Source: Lysobacter sp. (GTDB taxonomy: Bacteria > Pseudomonadota > Gammaproteobacteria > Xanthomonadales > Xanthomonadaceae). From it: a stretch of DNA of 64,000 nucleotides. This document shows, in pieces, positions 10,861-22,043 of the stretch. The DNA lies in NCBI GenBank assembly GCA_013141175.1, contig JABFRN010000001.1, positions 3,368,001 through 3,432,000 of the forward strand, in the 5' to 3' direction. The number at the start of each line of letters is the position of its first letter. The stretch's first letter is position 1. The notes beneath the pieces are model-generated. The model did no database searches, was not told the DNA's origin, and saw nothing but the letters and a program-made list of their open reading frames with translations. A program made the translations under genes and the position numbers.

Positions 10861-11912
10861 TAGTCGGTGTAGCCCTTCGCGTCCCAGGTGTAGAACGTGC
10901 TGCGGTCGGCTTCGGCCAGTGGTGCGCCTGCGCGCAGGCGCTCGGGCAGATCGGGGTTGGCGATGAAAGGCACGCCGAACGCGACCGCATCGAGTTTGCC
11001 GTCGGCGATCGCGCTATCGGCTTCCTCGGCGCTGTAGCCCATGTTGCCGATCAGCACACCCTTGAAGGTTTCGCGTGCGGGCGTCATCGCGTCGCCGTGC
11101 TGCTGGCCGAGGAAATCGCCGCGCATCACGTGCCAGTAGGCGAGATCGAAATCGTTGAGCCGCTGCCCGAGCCAGCGCACGAGACCGATCGGATCGCTGT
11201 CGCGCATGTCGTTGTAACTGTTGAGCGGCGAGACGCGCAGGCCGACACGGCCGCTGCCCCAGACGCCGCAGACCGTTTCCAGCACGTCGAGCAGCAGCCG
11301 CGCGCGCTGTTCGACCGGGCCGCCATACGGACCGCTGCGCCGGTTCGAGCCGTCGCGCAGGAACTCGTCCAACAGGTAGCCGTTCGCGCCGTGCACTTCC
11401 ACGCCGTCGAATCCGGCGGCCTTCGCATTGCGTGCCGCATGCGCGAAGCCGGCGACGATGTCCGGCAGTTCGTCGTCGGTCAGCGCGCGCGGCACGACGT
11501 AATCGACTTTGCCTTTCGGCGTGTACACCTGATCGTTGCCGATGGCGATGGCGCTGGGCGCCACCGGTTGCGCATCATCGTTGAGATCGGGATGGCAGGC
11601 GCGCCCACCGTGCCAGAGCTGCAATGCGATGCGCCCGCCCGCAGCGTGCACGGCGCCGGTGACGCGCTTCCAACCGGCGACCTGCGCCTCGCTGTGGATG
11701 CCCGGTTCGCGCCAGAACGCGGAGTTGCCCGGCATCGCCATCGTCGCTTCGGCGATGATCAGACCGGCGCTGGCGCGCTGTGCGTAGTATTCGGCCATCA
11801 GCGGCCCGGGCACGTGATCGTCTTCGGCGCGACAGCGCGTCAGCGGTGCCATCAGGATACGGTTGGGCAGGGCGAGATCGCCGGCCTGCAGCGGTGCGAA
11901 GAGATGCTTCAT
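10842..11912 (-). CDS. nemA: Old yellow enzyme-family alkene reductase
   Basis: 356-residue FMN-dependent ene-reductase that reduces activated C=C bonds, and in some relatives nitrate esters or N-ethylmaleimide, using NAD(P)H. The N-terminus LPNRILMAPLTRCRA, the LQLWHGGR block and VEVHGANGYLLDEFLRDGSN are the OYE signatures covering FMN and substrate binding. It converges on the lipoprotein gene across the hairpin array. No redox regulator lies next to it. Confidence 0.93.
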   Translation of the reverse strand: MKHLFAPLQAGDLALPNRILMAPLTRCRAEDDHVPGPLMAEYYAQRASAGLIIAEATMAMPGNSAFWREPGIHSEAQVAGWKRVTGAVHAAGGRIALQLWHGGRACHPDLNDDAQPVAPSAIAIGNDQVYTPKGKVDYVVPRALTDDELPDIVAGFAHAARNAKAAGFDGVEVHGANGYLLDEFLRDGSNRRSGPYGGPVEQRARLLLDVLETVCGVWGSGRVGLRVSPLNSYNDMRDSDPIGLVRWLGQRLNDFDLAYWHVMRGDFLGQQHGDAMTPARETFKGVLIGNMGYSAEEADSAIADGKLDAVAFGVPFIANPDLPERLRAGAPLAEADRSTFYTWDAKGYTDYPRFAG

Positions 11913-12014
11913 CGGAGTGCTCGTGTGAGGGCCGACGAGTGTCGCAGGTGGCTGCGGCGATCACTACGCGCGATTCCACGCACAGGCAGAACGATGCGGC
12001 GCATCCGATATGCG

Positions 12015-12048
12015 AAAAACCGCCGGTCGCTTCGACAGCGACCGGCGG
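12015..12048 (-). terminator. Rho-independent terminator of the TonB-like gene
   Basis: A perfect 12-bp stem (12020-12031 with 12037-12048) and a 5-nt loop is followed on the minus strand by five T. It lies about 33 nt past the stop of the TonB-like gene. Confidence 0.8.
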
Positions 12049-12080
12049 CAACGTGTTGAAGCAGGTACTCGTTCGTAGCG

Positions 12081-12773
12081 CTATTGCAGACTCAGGCTGA
12101 AATTCACCGGCACGATGCCGTAGACCTGTACGGCCCGGCCATCGCGGATCGCAGGCCGGAACATCCACTTGCGCAGCACCTGCCGGCGCGCGGCGTCGTC
12201 GAGCCTGCGGTTGCCGCTGCTGCGCTCGATCTCCACCGACAGCGGTTTTCCGTCCACGTCCACCAGCACCTTCAACACCACCGTGCCCTGGATGCCGTTG
12301 AGCAGGGCTTCGCGCGGATAGGCGGGCGCCGGTGCGGATGCGTATTCGAGCCGCGTGCTGGGCAGCGGGTCGGGATTCGGCAGCGTCGGACCGATGTCCG
12401 GCATCGGGTCGGCGAGAGTGGGCGGAACATAGTCGGTGCCGTCGGGCACGATCACGTCCTGGTCCGGCATCGGCTGCGGTTTGGGTGGATTCGACAGCGT
12501 CGGCGCGGTGGCGCGGATCGTCTGCGGTCTCACGATCGGCACCGGCTCGGGCTCCACCGGCTTCGGTTTCGGCGGTTCCGGGAGGGTGAAGATTTCCTGG
12601 TCCGGCGGTGCGATCCGCATCGGCGCCGACACCGGCACCATCAACAGCATCAGTGCCGCGACATTGAGCGCGATCGCACCGGCGATACCGAGGATGCGGA
12701 CGGGCTCGACCCTTGAGATCGCCTGCTGCAGACCTGCCGCGTGCGCATGTGGATGGCGTTGGGACAGCACCAT
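12081..12773 (-). CDS. TonB-family energy transducer
   Basis: 230 residues: a short cytoplasmic N-terminus, one transmembrane helix (about 27-47), a long proline-rich periplasmic stretch with PPKPKPVEPEP, and a C-terminal TonB domain (PAYPREALLNGIQGTVVLKV, then WMFRPA). TonB proteins pass the proton-motive energy of ExbB/ExbD to outer-membrane receptors. No exbB/exbD is adjacent, so this is probably one of several TonB paralogues. Single gene with its own terminator. Confidence 0.9.
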   Translation of the reverse strand: MVLSQRHPHAHAAGLQQAISRVEPVRILGIAGAIALNVAALMLLMVPVSAPMRIAPPDQEIFTLPEPPKPKPVEPEPVPIVRPQTIRATAPTLSNPPKPQPMPDQDVIVPDGTDYVPPTLADPMPDIGPTLPNPDPLPSTRLEYASAPAPAYPREALLNGIQGTVVLKVLVDVDGKPLSVEIERSSGNRRLDDAARRQVLRKWMFRPAIRDGRAVQVYGIVPVNFSLSLQ

Positions 12774-12861
12774 GGGACACCTCCATCGGTTGGGGACGAT
12801 GGTGGAAACGCGCCTTGGATTCCGCCGGGGTTAAGTGGGTCGAAAAAAATCCTGCGCAAAC

Positions 12862-12887
12862 GAAAACACCCGCCGTGGGGCGGGTGT
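12862..12887 (-). terminator. Terminator of the SIMPL-domain gene
   Basis: ACACCCGCC at 12866-12874 pairs with 12879-12887 (9 bp, 4-nt loop), and on the minus strand the stem is followed by TTTT. It lies just downstream of the SIMPL gene. Confidence 0.7.
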
Positions 12888-12914
12888 CGATGGGTCGAGG
12901 ACGTCGGTTTTTGC

Positions 12915-13646
12915 TCAGCGGCCGAGTTCGAACACCACGTTGATCGTGGCCGACAGCGAGCTTTCGCCCGGCGACATCGGCGTGTCCGCGGCTTCCATGG
13001 CGGCGGCGCGCATCATCACCGGCATCGGCGTCGGTGGGGTATAGCCACCGCCTTCATTGATGCTGACGACGCGACGCACGCGCAGGCCGAGCGCTTTTGC
13101 GTAGAGTTCGGCGCGGTGCTGGGCTTTCTTGATCGCTGCGAGTCGCGCTTCGTCGTAGGCTTCTTCCGGGTTGTCGATCTCGAAGTTCGGCCCGTTCACC
13201 TGGTTCGCGCCCACCGCGACCATCGCGTCCAGCACCTTGCCCAGTTTCGCGATGTCGCGGACCTTCACGTTGAGTGTGTTGCTGGCCTGGTAGCCGATGA
13301 TCGCGGGCGGCTGGTTTTCGGCGTAGCGATACTGCGGATTGATGCTGATGCCGGTGGTCTGCACGTCGCGTTCGGCGATGCCGGCGGCCTTGATCGCCGC
13401 GACCACTTTGCCCATCTGTTCGGTGTTCTGGCGGAGCGCGGCGTTGGCATCCGTGGCCTGGGTGACGACGCCGGTGGACAGGGTCGCGATGTCGGGGATG
13501 CGGGTGGCGCGCGCCTCGGCGCTGATCGACAGCAGGGTGCCGTCATTGGCGATCGTCGGCGGGGTCTGTGCGGATGCGGTCATGGCGAGGCCCGAGGCGA
13601 GGACAGTGGTGAAGATGGTGGCGAGCAAGCGGGGGAGGCGATGCAT
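12915..13646 (-). CDS. Periplasmic SIMPL-domain (DUF541) protein
   Basis: 243 residues from the ATG at 13646, which has GGAGCC upstream and is followed by a signal peptide ending ASAQ. The mature protein starts ISAEARATRIPDIATLSTGV, the usual opening of DUF541/SIMPL domains (YggE-like), and contains the paired GPNFEIDNPEEAYDEAR block. The family is periplasmic and linked loosely to oxidative stress, with no defined biochemistry. Stand-alone gene between the TonB-like gene and the divergent maf operon. Confidence 0.9.
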   Translation of the reverse strand: MHRLPRLLATIFTTVLASGLAMTASAQTPPTIANDGTLLSISAEARATRIPDIATLSTGVVTQATDANAALRQNTEQMGKVVAAIKAAGIAERDVQTTGISINPQYRYAENQPPAIIGYQASNTLNVKVRDIAKLGKVLDAMVAVGANQVNGPNFEIDNPEEAYDEARLAAIKKAQHRAELYAKALGLRVRRVVSINEGGGYTPPTPMPVMMRAAAMEAADTPMSPGESSLSATINVVFELGR

Positions 13647-13761
13647 GTGAGGCTCCTGGTTGAGCCCTTGCGGGCCAGCGGGTGAACGCACTGTGAGCCC
13701 TGTCGGGGTTCGGGGAAGAACCGCGTTCAGGTAGCGCCGGTCCGCAATGTATCCTAGGCCG

Positions 13762-14382
13762 ATGCTGCATCTTGCCTCGAAATCCCCCCGTCGTCGTGAA
13801 CTGTTAAGGATGCTCGGCCTCGACTTCGGAATCCTCGACCTCGACCTTCCGGAAACGCCCGCGCCCGGCGAGCCGCCGGAAGACTACGTGCGTCGGGTCG
13901 CCCGTGAAAAAGCCGGGGCCGGCTTGCTGCGCGTGGTCGGTCAGCCCGATGCGGTGGTTCTGGGTGCGGACACCGAAGTGGTGCTCGATGGCCGGATCTA
14001 CGGCAAACCTGTCGATGCCGACGACGCCGCGGCCATGCTGCGAAGCCTGTCGGGACGCACGCACGCGGTGATTTCGGCGCTGTCGATGGTCTCGGGTGGG
14101 CGCGAACTGCAGGCGGTCTCGGTGTCCGAGGTGACGTTCGCGCCGATGAGCGAAGCGGACATCCGCGCCTATCTCGTCACCGGCGAATGGGACGGCAAGG
14201 CCGGCGCCTACGCGATCCAGGGATTGGCGCAGAGTTTCATTTCGCATCTCTCGGGCAGCTACAGTGGCGTGATGGGCCTGCCTCTGCATGAAACCGCAGC
14301 CCTGCTGCGACAGTTCGGATTATTCCCCGCGCATCGCGCCCCTACGCCTGATGACGGCACCGCCGTGGAGCGCGCGACATGA
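13762..14382 (+). CDS. maf: Maf-family nucleotide pyrophosphatase (YhdE type)
   Basis: 206 residues from the ATG giving [15 protein letters not shown], the conserved Maf opening. Maf proteins hydrolyse non-canonical or excess nucleotides to monophosphates. GADTEV and YSGVMGLPL are further motifs. The order maf-rng-yhdP-tldD matches the E. coli yhdE cluster, so a dTTP/UTP pyrophosphatase of the YhdE branch is most likely. It overlaps rng by ATGA. Confidence 0.93.
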   Translation: MLHLASKSPRRRELLRMLGLDFGILDLDLPETPAPGEPPEDYVRRVAREKAGAGLLRVVGQPDAVVLGADTEVVLDGRIYGKPVDADDAAAMLRSLSGRTHAVISALSMVSGGRELQAVSVSEVTFAPMSEADIRAYLVTGEWDGKAGAYAIQGLAQSFISHLSGSYSGVMGLPLHETAALLRQFGLFPAHRAPTPDDGTAVERAT

Positions 14383-15947
14383 GCGAAGAGATTCTGGTCA
14401 ATGTCACGCCGCGCGAAACCCGGGTCGCGGTGGTCGAGAACGGCATGTTGCAGGAACTGCACATCGAGCGCGGCTGGCGGCGTGGCGTGGTCGGCAACAT
14501 CTACAAGGGCAAGGTGCAGCGGGTGATGCCGGGCATGCAGGCGGCGTTCGTCGACATCGGCCTGGACCGCGCCGCGTTCCTGCACGCCAACGACATCTTC
14601 CGCGCCAGCGCCGCGCCGGCCATCGACACCACGCTGGGCGAAACCGGGCTGGACGGCGAAAGCGAGCCCGTCGCCGCGACCATCGCGCCGACGCTGGTGG
14701 TGCCTTCGATCACCGAACTGCTGCGCGACGGGCAGGAGATCGTGGTCCAGGTGGTGAAGGATCCGATCGGCAGCAAGGGTGCGCGCTTGACGACCCAGAT
14801 CAGCATTCCGTCGCGCTATCTCGTGCTGCTGCCGCAATCCAAGGTCATCGGCGTGTCTTCCCGGATCGAGGAAGAAACCGAGCGCCAGCGGCTGAAATCG
14901 CTGGTCTCGGGCCAAGGCCAGAACGCCATCCAGGGCACCGGCCAGAGCGGCGCCCAGAACGGCCAGACGTCGCCCGGGTACATCGTGCGCACCAATGCCG
15001 AGGGACAGCCGGCGGAAGTGCTGGCCGAGGACATCGCTTACCTAGGCCGGGTCTGGGCGTTGATCGAACAGAACGTGCGCACCACCACGGTCGGCGAATG
15101 CGTCTACGAGGATCTCAGCCTGCCGATGCGCGCGGTGCGCGATCTGATCCGCCGCGACGTGGAGAAGGTGAAGGTCGATTCGCGCGAAACCTGCGACCGC
15201 CTGCGCACGTTCGCCGCGCAGTACATGCCGGGCCTCGCCGAAAAGATCGAGCACTATGTCGGCGCGCGTCCGGTGTTCGATCTCTATGGGGTCGAGGACG
15301 AGATCCAGCGCGCGCTGGAGAAAGAGGTTCCGCTGAAATCCGGCGGCTATCTGGTGATCGACCAGACCGAGGCAATGACCACGATCGACGTCAACACCGG
15401 TTCGTTCCTCGGCCAGCGCAATCTCGAGGAAACCGTCTACCGCACCAACCTGGAAGCGGCGCAGTCGGTAGCGCGACAGCTGCGGCTGCGCAATCTGGGC
15501 GGCATCATCATCATCGACTTCATCGATATGGTCGATCCCGAACACCGTCGCCAGGTGCTGCGGACGCTGGAGAAATCGCTGGCCCGCGATCACGCCAAGA
15601 CCACCGTCTACGATTTTTCGCCGCTGGGTCTGGTCGAAATGACCCGCAAGCGCACCATCGAAAGCCTGCAGCGACAGCTCAGCGAGCCCTGCCACGAATG
15701 CAGCGGGCGCGGCACGCTGAAGACCGCCGAAACCGTGACCTACGAAATCTTCCGCGAGATCACCCGCGCGGTGCGCCAGTTCGAAGCCGCGCGGCTGTTG
15801 GTGATCGCATCGCCGAAAGTGGTGGCCCGCATCACCGAAGAGGAATCGCCCGCCGTCGCGGAGCTGGAGGAGTTCCTCGGCAAATCGATCCGCTTCCAGG
15901 CGGATGCGCAGTACACGCAGGAGCAATTCGATGTGGTCCTGCTGTAA
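14379..15947 (+). CDS. rng: Ribonuclease G
   Basis: 522 residues, against about 489 in E. coli. RNase G is a single-strand endoribonuclease that finishes the 5' end of 16S rRNA and cuts some mRNAs. The S1 region contains [12 protein letters not shown]; the catalytic DNase-I-like region carries [10 protein letters not shown] and FIDMVDP; CHEC supplies the zinc-link cysteines. Extra length lies in two loops, one inside the S1 domain (about residues 72-108) and a Gly/Gln-rich one near 175-200. Start overlaps the maf stop. Confidence 0.96.
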   Translation: MSEEILVNVTPRETRVAVVENGMLQELHIERGWRRGVVGNIYKGKVQRVMPGMQAAFVDIGLDRAAFLHANDIFRASAAPAIDTTLGETGLDGESEPVAATIAPTLVVPSITELLRDGQEIVVQVVKDPIGSKGARLTTQISIPSRYLVLLPQSKVIGVSSRIEEETERQRLKSLVSGQGQNAIQGTGQSGAQNGQTSPGYIVRTNAEGQPAEVLAEDIAYLGRVWALIEQNVRTTTVGECVYEDLSLPMRAVRDLIRRDVEKVKVDSRETCDRLRTFAAQYMPGLAEKIEHYVGARPVFDLYGVEDEIQRALEKEVPLKSGGYLVIDQTEAMTTIDVNTGSFLGQRNLEETVYRTNLEAAQSVARQLRLRNLGGIIIIDFIDMVDPEHRRQVLRTLEKSLARDHAKTTVYDFSPLGLVEMTRKRTIESLQRQLSEPCHECSGRGTLKTAETVTYEIFREITRAVRQFEAARLLVIASPKVVARITEEESPAVAELEEFLGKSIRFQADAQYTQEQFDVVLL

Positions 15948-15980
15948 ACGTCCGGCGGCGTTGTGCGGAGCGTGCGGCTG

Positions 15981-18900
15981 ATGCCGACCTCGCTCCGCCG
16001 TCGTCTGCGTCTTGCGCGTCGCGGGCTGTGGTACGTCACGGCGGTCTCGCTGGTGCTGCTGGCGCTGGTCGCAGGCATCGTCAGCCAAGTGCTGCCGCTG
16101 GCCGAACGTCATCCCGATCGCATCGCCGAGTGGCTGACGGCGCGGGCGGGGCGACCGGTGCAGTTCGATCGTGTCCAGACCGAATGGACGAGACGCGGCC
16201 CGCTGCTGCGGCTCGACGGTTTGCGCGTCGGCGAGGGCAAGGATGCGGTTGCGATCGGTGCGGCGGAAATCCTGGTCTCGCAATACGCCGGCTTGTTGCC
16301 GGGGCGTTCGTTCACCGAGCTGCGCGTGCGCAACCTGGCGTTGACGCTCGAACGCGCCGACGATGGTCGCTGGCAGGTACGCGGTCTGCCGGGGCAATCG
16401 CAGGGCGGCGATCCGCTGGGCGCATTGGAAGGTCTCGGCGAGCTGCAGGTGATCGATGCCCGGCTGGGCATTTCGGCGCCGTCGTTGCAGATCGACACCA
16501 TGATTCCCGATGTCGACGTGCGCCTGCAGGTCAGCGGCGACCGCGTGCGCGGCGGTCTTCGCGCGCGGATCCGCGACGACGCCTCGCCGATCGATGTCGT
16601 GCTCGATTTCGATCGCGACACCGGCGACGGACATCTCTACGCGGCAGCGAAGAATGCCGACCTCTCGGCGTGGTCGCCGCTGCTGCGGATCGGTGGTGTG
16701 AGGATTGCGGCCGGTCGTGGACGCGCAGAAGTGTGGGCGACGCTGCGCAAGCGCCAAGTCGCAGCGATCAGCGTCGACGGCGACCTGTCGGGCGTTCGGC
16801 TGCGAGGCGCACCGTTCAAGGACGACAGGACTGCGCTCGCGCACGCAGCGGCGACGGCGATATCGACCGCAGCCGCGGCGCCGGTCGCAACGTTCGCGCG
16901 TTTGCAGACCGTCGCGCATTGGTCGGCCGACGCCAACGGCTGGCGTCTCGATGCGCCGAGCATGCAGGTGCATGCCGAGGCCGACAGCAAACCGCAGATC
17001 CTCGATGGCCTGGTGCTCGCCGGCGGCAAACATTACGGATTGCGCGCCGAACGCATCGACGCCGGCCCGCTGTTCGCGGTGATCGCGCTGAGCGACCGGC
17101 TCGATCCCGGGCTGCGACGTTGGCTGGCCTCGGCGAAACCCGGCGCGGTGCTCGAGCGCGTGCGCGTCGGCGGTCTGCGTGGCGGTGCGATGACCGCAGC
17201 CGCCACCGTGCGCGGACTGCAGTTCGCCTCCGTGGGCAACTCGCCGGGCATCAGCGGACTCGGCGGCGATCTGCGTGGCGATGGCGACGGTCTCTCCTTC
17301 GAATTCGATCCTGCATCGAACATGCGTTTCGACTGGCCGCGCGGCTTCGGTGTCGTGCATGCGGTGGGGCTGCGCGGCGAGGCGATCGGCTGGCGCGATG
17401 GCGACGGTTGGCGCGTGGAAACACCGGCGCTGCGCATCGATGGCGAGGGTTATGGCGCCGACGTGCGTGGCGGCCTGTGGTTCGAGGGCGACGGCACCGC
17501 ACCGCAGATCGACATCGCGGCGGAACTCGACGATGCCGCCGCGCCCGTCGCCAAGAAATTCTGGCCGAAGCACGTGATGTCGAAGTCGTTGATCGACTGG
17601 CTCGATACCGCATTGGTCGCTGGACAGGTGCGCAACGGTCGTGCGCTGATTTCCGGCGATCTGGACGACTGGCCCTTCACGCCGGTTGCGGGCGTGCCAC
17701 CGCAAGGCGTATTCGATGCCCGCGCGACGCTCGGGAACATGCGCGTCAAATTCCACGACGATTGGCCTGCCACGTCGGATATGGATGCCGAGATCGCTTT
17801 CATCGGCAATGGTTTTTCGGTCGGCGGCAAGGCGGTGCTGGCCGAGGTCGGCCTGCGTGCATTCGATGCGGGCATCGCCGATTTTTCGCAGGGCGCGCTT
17901 GCCATCGATGCGCACGCCGATGCCGATGCGTCCAAATTGCTGGGTCTGATACGGCAGAGTCCGCTGCGCAAGGATCATGGCGACATCCTCACCACCTTGG
18001 GCGCCAGTGGGCCGGCAGCGGTCGACTTCGCGCTCGACCTGCCGCTGCACGGCGGCCCGGCGCAGAAAGCACGCATCGACGGCAGCATCGATCTGCGCGG
18101 CGTGAGGCTGTCGGAATCGCAATGGAAGCTCGCGTTTTCCGGGGTGAACGGGCGCGCGAAGTACGACCAGGATGGTTTCAGCGCGAACGGTTTGCGCGCG
18201 CAGTACGACCGCCAGGAAGGCAGGCTGTCGCTGCGCGCCGGTCCCGGCCATGTGCGCGACAAGCGCCAGGGTTTCGAAGCGGAACTCGAAGCGTCGATGA
18301 CCACCGACGATCTGCTCGATCGCAGCAGCGATCTGGATTGGCTGAAACCCTATGTGCGCGGGCGTTCGCGCTGGACCGCCGGGATCGCGATCCCCGCCGG
18401 CGGCAGCGCGCGTCCGGTACCGAAGTCCGCCAAAGCGCCGGTCGCGGCGCAGGTGACGCGTCTGCAGTTGCGTTCCGACCTGGTCGGCACCGCGTTCGAT
18501 CTGCCGGCACCGATGGACAAGAGCGCAGGCGCCGTGTTGCCGACCACGATCGATCTGCAGTTGCCGCTGGGCAAGGGCGAAGTGGCGATCGCCTTCGGCC
18601 AGCGTTTCGCGCTGCGTGCGAAAGAGACCCAGGGACAGCTCGGGATTCGCGCCGCATTCGGCACCGACCGCGTCGCCGAAGCGCCACCCGCATCGGGACT
18701 CGTCGTCAGTGGACGCGCCGCGACGCTGGATGCGATCGGCTGGATCGCGCTCACCCGGGGCGATGGCGGCAACCGGCTGGTATTGCGCCGCGTCGATGCC
18801 AGCGCCGAACGCCTGCTGCTGCTCGGCGCGAATTTTCCGGACACGCGGCTGCAGATCGCGCCCGCCAGCGGCGGTCTCGCCGTGCAGCTCGACGGCCCCG

Positions 18901-19919
18901 CGCTTGCGGGCGCGTTGCTGGTGCCGGATGCCGCGGGCGGCACCGTCGCCGGGCGTCTGCAGCGGCTCCATTGGCGCAGCGCGGGCACGCCGGCGACATC
19001 GCCGACGAGCAATGGCGTCGCCGCGAACGGTGCCGGCAACACCGGCGCGGAGATCAATCCTGCGAACATCCCGGCGATGAATCTGCGTGTGGACGATCTG
19101 CGCATCGTCGATGCGGCGCTCGGCGATACCCAGTTCCGTTCGCGCGCCACCGCGACCGGCATGGAAATCCTGCAATTGCAGACCCGCGCGTCGAAGCGGC
19201 GGATCGATCTCACCGGCGATTGGAGCGGACGCGGCGCCGCAACGCGGACCCGGCTGTCGGCGACCCTCGCCAGCGACGATTTCGGTGCGCTGCTCACCGA
19301 CCTGGGCGTCGGTGGACGCATCGAGGGCGGCAAGGGCGAGGCGCGTTTCGATGCGGGATGGACCGGCAGCCCGATGGCGTTCCAGATGGCCACGCTCGAC
19401 GGCACTCTGAAGCTCGACGTCAAGGGCGGGCGCCTGGTCGAAGTCGAGCCCGGCGGCACCGGGCGCGTGCTGGGCCTGCTCAGCATCGCGCAGTTGCCGC
19501 GCCGCCTCACCCTCGATTTCCGCGATTTCTTCTCGAAAGGCTTCGCGTTCAACAAGCTGGCCGGTACCGTGCACTTCGGCGGCGGCAGCGCGCGCAGCGA
19601 CGATCTGGCCATCGACGGGCCGTCGGCGCGGATCAATATCCGCGGCGCGGCGAATCTGCGCGCGCAGACCTTCGACCAGACCATCGAAGTGCTGCCCAAG
19701 GCTGGCAATCTGCTGACCGCTGTCGGCGCGATCGCTGGCGGTCCGGTCGGGGCGGCGGTCGGCGCGGTGGCGAATGCGGTGCTGCAGAAGCCGCTCGGCC
19801 AGGCCACAGCGAAGAACTATCGCGTCACCGGCCCGTGGAAAGATCCAAAGGTCGAAGTCATCGAACGTCCGAACGTCTCGGCGCGCGGTGCTCCCGCTTC
19901 GGTCGGCGGCCGGCCTTGA
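15981..19919 (+). CDS. yhdP: YhdP-family large periplasmic protein (AsmA-like)
   Basis: About 1312 residues, close to E. coli YhdP. One N-terminal membrane helix ([17 protein letters not shown]) anchors a very long beta-rich periplasmic chain that ends with AsmA-like repeats and [19 protein letters not shown]. YhdP-type proteins are thought to bridge inner and outer membrane for phospholipid transport. The ATG at 15981 has GGAG ten nt upstream; a GTG at 15963 in the same frame is the alternative. Third gene of maf-rng-yhdP-tldD. Confidence 0.93.
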   Translation: MPTSLRRRLRLARRGLWYVTAVSLVLLALVAGIVSQVLPLAERHPDRIAEWLTARAGRPVQFDRVQTEWTRRGPLLRLDGLRVGEGKDAVAIGAAEILVSQYAGLLPGRSFTELRVRNLALTLERADDGRWQVRGLPGQSQGGDPLGALEGLGELQVIDARLGISAPSLQIDTMIPDVDVRLQVSGDRVRGGLRARIRDDASPIDVVLDFDRDTGDGHLYAAAKNADLSAWSPLLRIGGVRIAAGRGRAEVWATLRKRQVAAISVDGDLSGVRLRGAPFKDDRTALAHAAATAISTAAAAPVATFARLQTVAHWSADANGWRLDAPSMQVHAEADSKPQILDGLVLAGGKHYGLRAERIDAGPLFAVIALSDRLDPGLRRWLASAKPGAVLERVRVGGLRGGAMTAAATVRGLQFASVGNSPGISGLGGDLRGDGDGLSFEFDPASNMRFDWPRGFGVVHAVGLRGEAIGWRDGDGWRVETPALRIDGEGYGADVRGGLWFEGDGTAPQIDIAAELDDAAAPVAKKFWPKHVMSKSLIDWLDTALVAGQVRNGRALISGDLDDWPFTPVAGVPPQGVFDARATLGNMRVKFHDDWPATSDMDAEIAFIGNGFSVGGKAVLAEVGLRAFDAGIADFSQGALAIDAHADADASKLLGLIRQSPLRKDHGDILTTLGASGPAAVDFALDLPLHGGPAQKARIDGSIDLRGVRLSESQWKLAFSGVNGRAKYDQDGFSANGLRAQYDRQEGRLSLRAGPGHVRDKRQGFEAELEASMTTDDLLDRSSDLDWLKPYVRGRSRWTAGIAIPAGGSARPVPKSAKAPVAAQVTRLQLRSDLVGTAFDLPAPMDKSAGAVLPTTIDLQLPLGKGEVAIAFGQRFALRAKETQGQLGIRAAFGTDRVAEAPPASGLVVSGRAATLDAIGWIALTRGDGGNRLVLRRVDASAERLLLLGANFPDTRLQIAPASGGLAVQLDGPALAGALLVPDAAGGTVAGRLQRLHWRSAGTPATSPTSNGVAANGAGNTGAEINPANIPAMNLRVDDLRIVDAALGDTQFRSRATATGMEILQLQTRASKRRIDLTGDWSGRGAATRTRLSATLASDDFGALLTDLGVGGRIEGGKGEARFDAGWTGSPMAFQMATLDGTLKLDVKGGRLVEVEPGGTGRVLGLLSIAQLPRRLTLDFRDFFSKGFAFNKLAGTVHFGGGSARSDDLAIDGPSARINIRGAANLRAQTFDQTIEVLPKAGNLLTAVGAIAGGPVGAAVGAVANAVLQKPLGQATAKNYRVTGPWKDPKVEVIERPNVSARGAPASVGGRP

Positions 19920-19975
19920 TCGCGCCCGCGTCCGTCGCCATTCCTTCCACATCGCAGAATCCCACCGGAACCCCC

Positions 19976-21427
19976 ATGCCCCAGATGTTGCAATTGTCCG
20001 AAGCGCGCCTGCTCGCACCCGCCGGGCTGGACCATGCCGGTCTCGAACGCGCCTTCGGCCTGCTGCTCGGCCCCGGCATCGATTTCGGCGATCTGTATTT
20101 CCAGCATTCGCGGCGCGAGAGCTGGATGATCGAGGACGGCATCGTCAAGGACGGCGTGCATTCGATCGACCAGGGCGTCGGCGTGCGCGCGATCTCCGGA
20201 GAAAAGACCGGTTTTGCGTATTCGGACGAAATCCAGTCCGATGCGCTGCTGGTGGCCGCGCGTTCCGCGCGTGCCATCGCGCGCGACGGCGAAACGCGCA
20301 CGTCGTCGTCGCTGGTCGCGACCGGTGCGCGGCCGTCGGCGACGCTGTATCCGGCGCTCGATCCGATCGACGCCTACGCCAACGCCGACAAACTCGATGC
20401 GATGCGTCGCGTCGATCGCCTGCTGCGCGCTGCGGATCCGCGCGTGCAACAGGTCGTGGTCTCGCTGAGCGGCGTGGTCGACACGATCCTGGTCGCGCGC
20501 AGCGACGGCGTGATCGCCGGCGACATCCGACCGCTGGTGCGCATGAACGTGCAGGTGATCGTGGAGCAGAACGGCCGCCGCGAATCGGCCAGCACCGGCT
20601 TCGGCGGACGCTGTTCATACGAAGAACTCTTCGGTGGCGACAAGCCCGAGCGTTTCGCGCGCGAAGCGTTGCGCCAGGCGCTGGTGAATCTGGACGCGAT
20701 CGATGCGCCGGCCGGCACCATGCCGGTGGTGCTGGGCAGCGGTTGGCCGGGTGTGCTGTTGCACGAAGCGGTCGGCCACGGTCTGGAAGGCGATTTCAAC
20801 CGCAAGGGCACGTCGACGTACGCCGGCCGCATGGGTCAACGCGTGGCGTCGCCGGGCGTGACCATCGTCGACGACGGCACGCTTGCCGGCCGGCGCGGCT
20901 CGCTCAACATCGATGACGAGGGCACGCCGACGAGCTGCACGACGTTGATCGAGGACGGCATCCTCACCGGTTACATGCAGGACACCCTCAACGCGCGGCT
21001 GATGGGAATGCCCGTCACCGGCAACGGCCGTCGCGAATCCTTCGCGCACCTGGTGATGCCGCGGATGACCAACACCTACATGCGCGCCGGCCAGGATTCG
21101 CCCGAAGACATGATCCGCTCGGTCAAGCGCGGCCTGTATGCGGTGAACTTCGGCGGCGGGCAGGTCGATATCACCAGCGGCAAATACGTGTTCTCGGCCA
21201 CCGAGGCCTACATGATCGAGGACGGTCGCATCACCGCGCCGGTGAAAGGCGCCACGCTGATCGGCAACGGCCCCGAGACCATGCAGCGGGTGAAGATGAT
21301 CGGTCACGACCTAGCGCTGGACGATGGCGTCGGCGTCTGCGGCAAGGACGGGCAGAGCGTGCCGGTCGGTGTCGGCCAACCGTCGCTGCTGATCGACCAG
21401 CTCACCGTGGGCGGGACGAAGACGTGA
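19976..21427 (+). CDS. tldD: Metalloprotease TldD
   Basis: 483 residues. TldD carries the zinc site [11 protein letters not shown] (HExxxH) and forms a heterodimer with TldE/PmbA that degrades unfolded peptides passing through a narrow channel. In E. coli it removes the microcin B17 leader and degrades the CcdA antitoxin. C-terminal [21 protein letters not shown] is typical. Its partner pmbA lies 0.6 kb downstream, separated by darP on the other strand. Confidence 0.96.
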   Translation: MPQMLQLSEARLLAPAGLDHAGLERAFGLLLGPGIDFGDLYFQHSRRESWMIEDGIVKDGVHSIDQGVGVRAISGEKTGFAYSDEIQSDALLVAARSARAIARDGETRTSSSLVATGARPSATLYPALDPIDAYANADKLDAMRRVDRLLRAADPRVQQVVVSLSGVVDTILVARSDGVIAGDIRPLVRMNVQVIVEQNGRRESASTGFGGRCSYEELFGGDKPERFAREALRQALVNLDAIDAPAGTMPVVLGSGWPGVLLHEAVGHGLEGDFNRKGTSTYAGRMGQRVASPGVTIVDDGTLAGRRGSLNIDDEGTPTSCTTLIEDGILTGYMQDTLNARLMGMPVTGNGRRESFAHLVMPRMTNTYMRAGQDSPEDMIRSVKRGLYAVNFGGGQVDITSGKYVFSATEAYMIEDGRITAPVKGATLIGNGPETMQRVKMIGHDLALDDGVGVCGKDGQSVPVGVGQPSLLIDQLTVGGTKT

Positions 21428-21453
21428 TCCGACGCGGTACGGAGACCCGGCGC

Positions 21454-22026
21454 TCAGGCTTCGTTGCTGTCGTCCGGTCCGGCGCTGGCTTCGGCGTCTT
21501 CGGAATGCCTGTCCGCCAGCAGCTCCCGCAATTCGCGGAACAGTTCGCGGAACGCATGGGGCGGCTTGTTGCGCAGCTTTTCCTCGTGCGCATTGCGCGC
21601 GAGTTGGCGCAGATGCTGGCGGTCGGCATGCGGGTATTCATCCAGCAGCTCGGTCAGCGCCGCATCGCCGTCGGCCATGAGCCGCTCGCGCCAGGTTTCG
21701 GCGCGATGGAGCATGGCGGTTTCCAGACGCGCCGCCTCGCCGCTGGAATCGAGCGCATCGCGGATCGCCTCCAGCGTTTCGTCGTCTTCCCGGCGCATCT
21801 GCTTCGCCAGAAACTGCAGCTGGCGCTTGTGCGCGCCGTGCGACGGAATCCGCCGGGTTTCGTCGATGTGCGGGACCAGACGCTCGGGCACCGGAAGCCG
21901 CGCGATCTGTTGCGCGGTCAGTTCGGACAGCTGCCGGGCCAGCTCGAGCACTTCCAGGGCCTCGCGCCGTTGCTGGCTGCGGCTCGGGGACAGGAACTCA
22001 CCGGTTTCGAAATCTTTGCCTCTCAT
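21454..22026 (-). CDS. darP: Ribosome biogenesis factor DarP (YjgA, DUF615)
   Basis: 190 residues. DarP associates with the large subunit and promotes formation of the peptidyl-transferase centre. [15 protein letters not shown] and [20 protein letters not shown] match the family core. The start MRGKD at 22026 is preferred because relatives open the same way; an in-frame ATG at 22044 would overlap the pmbA start. The yjgA-pmbA divergent pair is also seen in E. coli. Confidence 0.93.
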   Translation of the reverse strand: MRGKDFETGEFLSPSRSQQRREALEVLELARQLSELTAQQIARLPVPERLVPHIDETRRIPSHGAHKRQLQFLAKQMRREDDETLEAIRDALDSSGEAARLETAMLHRAETWRERLMADGDAALTELLDEYPHADRQHLRQLARNAHEEKLRNKPPHAFRELFRELRELLADRHSEDAEASAGPDDSNEA

Positions 22027-22043
22027 GACGACAGGATAATGCA

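Noticed and set aside
10842-11912. Ene-reductase as part of the borosin cluster
   Set aside because: It is about 20 kb from the precursor and on the other strand, with its own neighbours.
15042-20018. A 1658-codon minus-strand frame
   Set aside because: Antisense shadow of rng and yhdP with biased composition.
14288-21427. A 2379-codon plus-strand frame
   Set aside because: Only its last 483 codons are real (tldD). The rest is out of frame with rng and yhdP.
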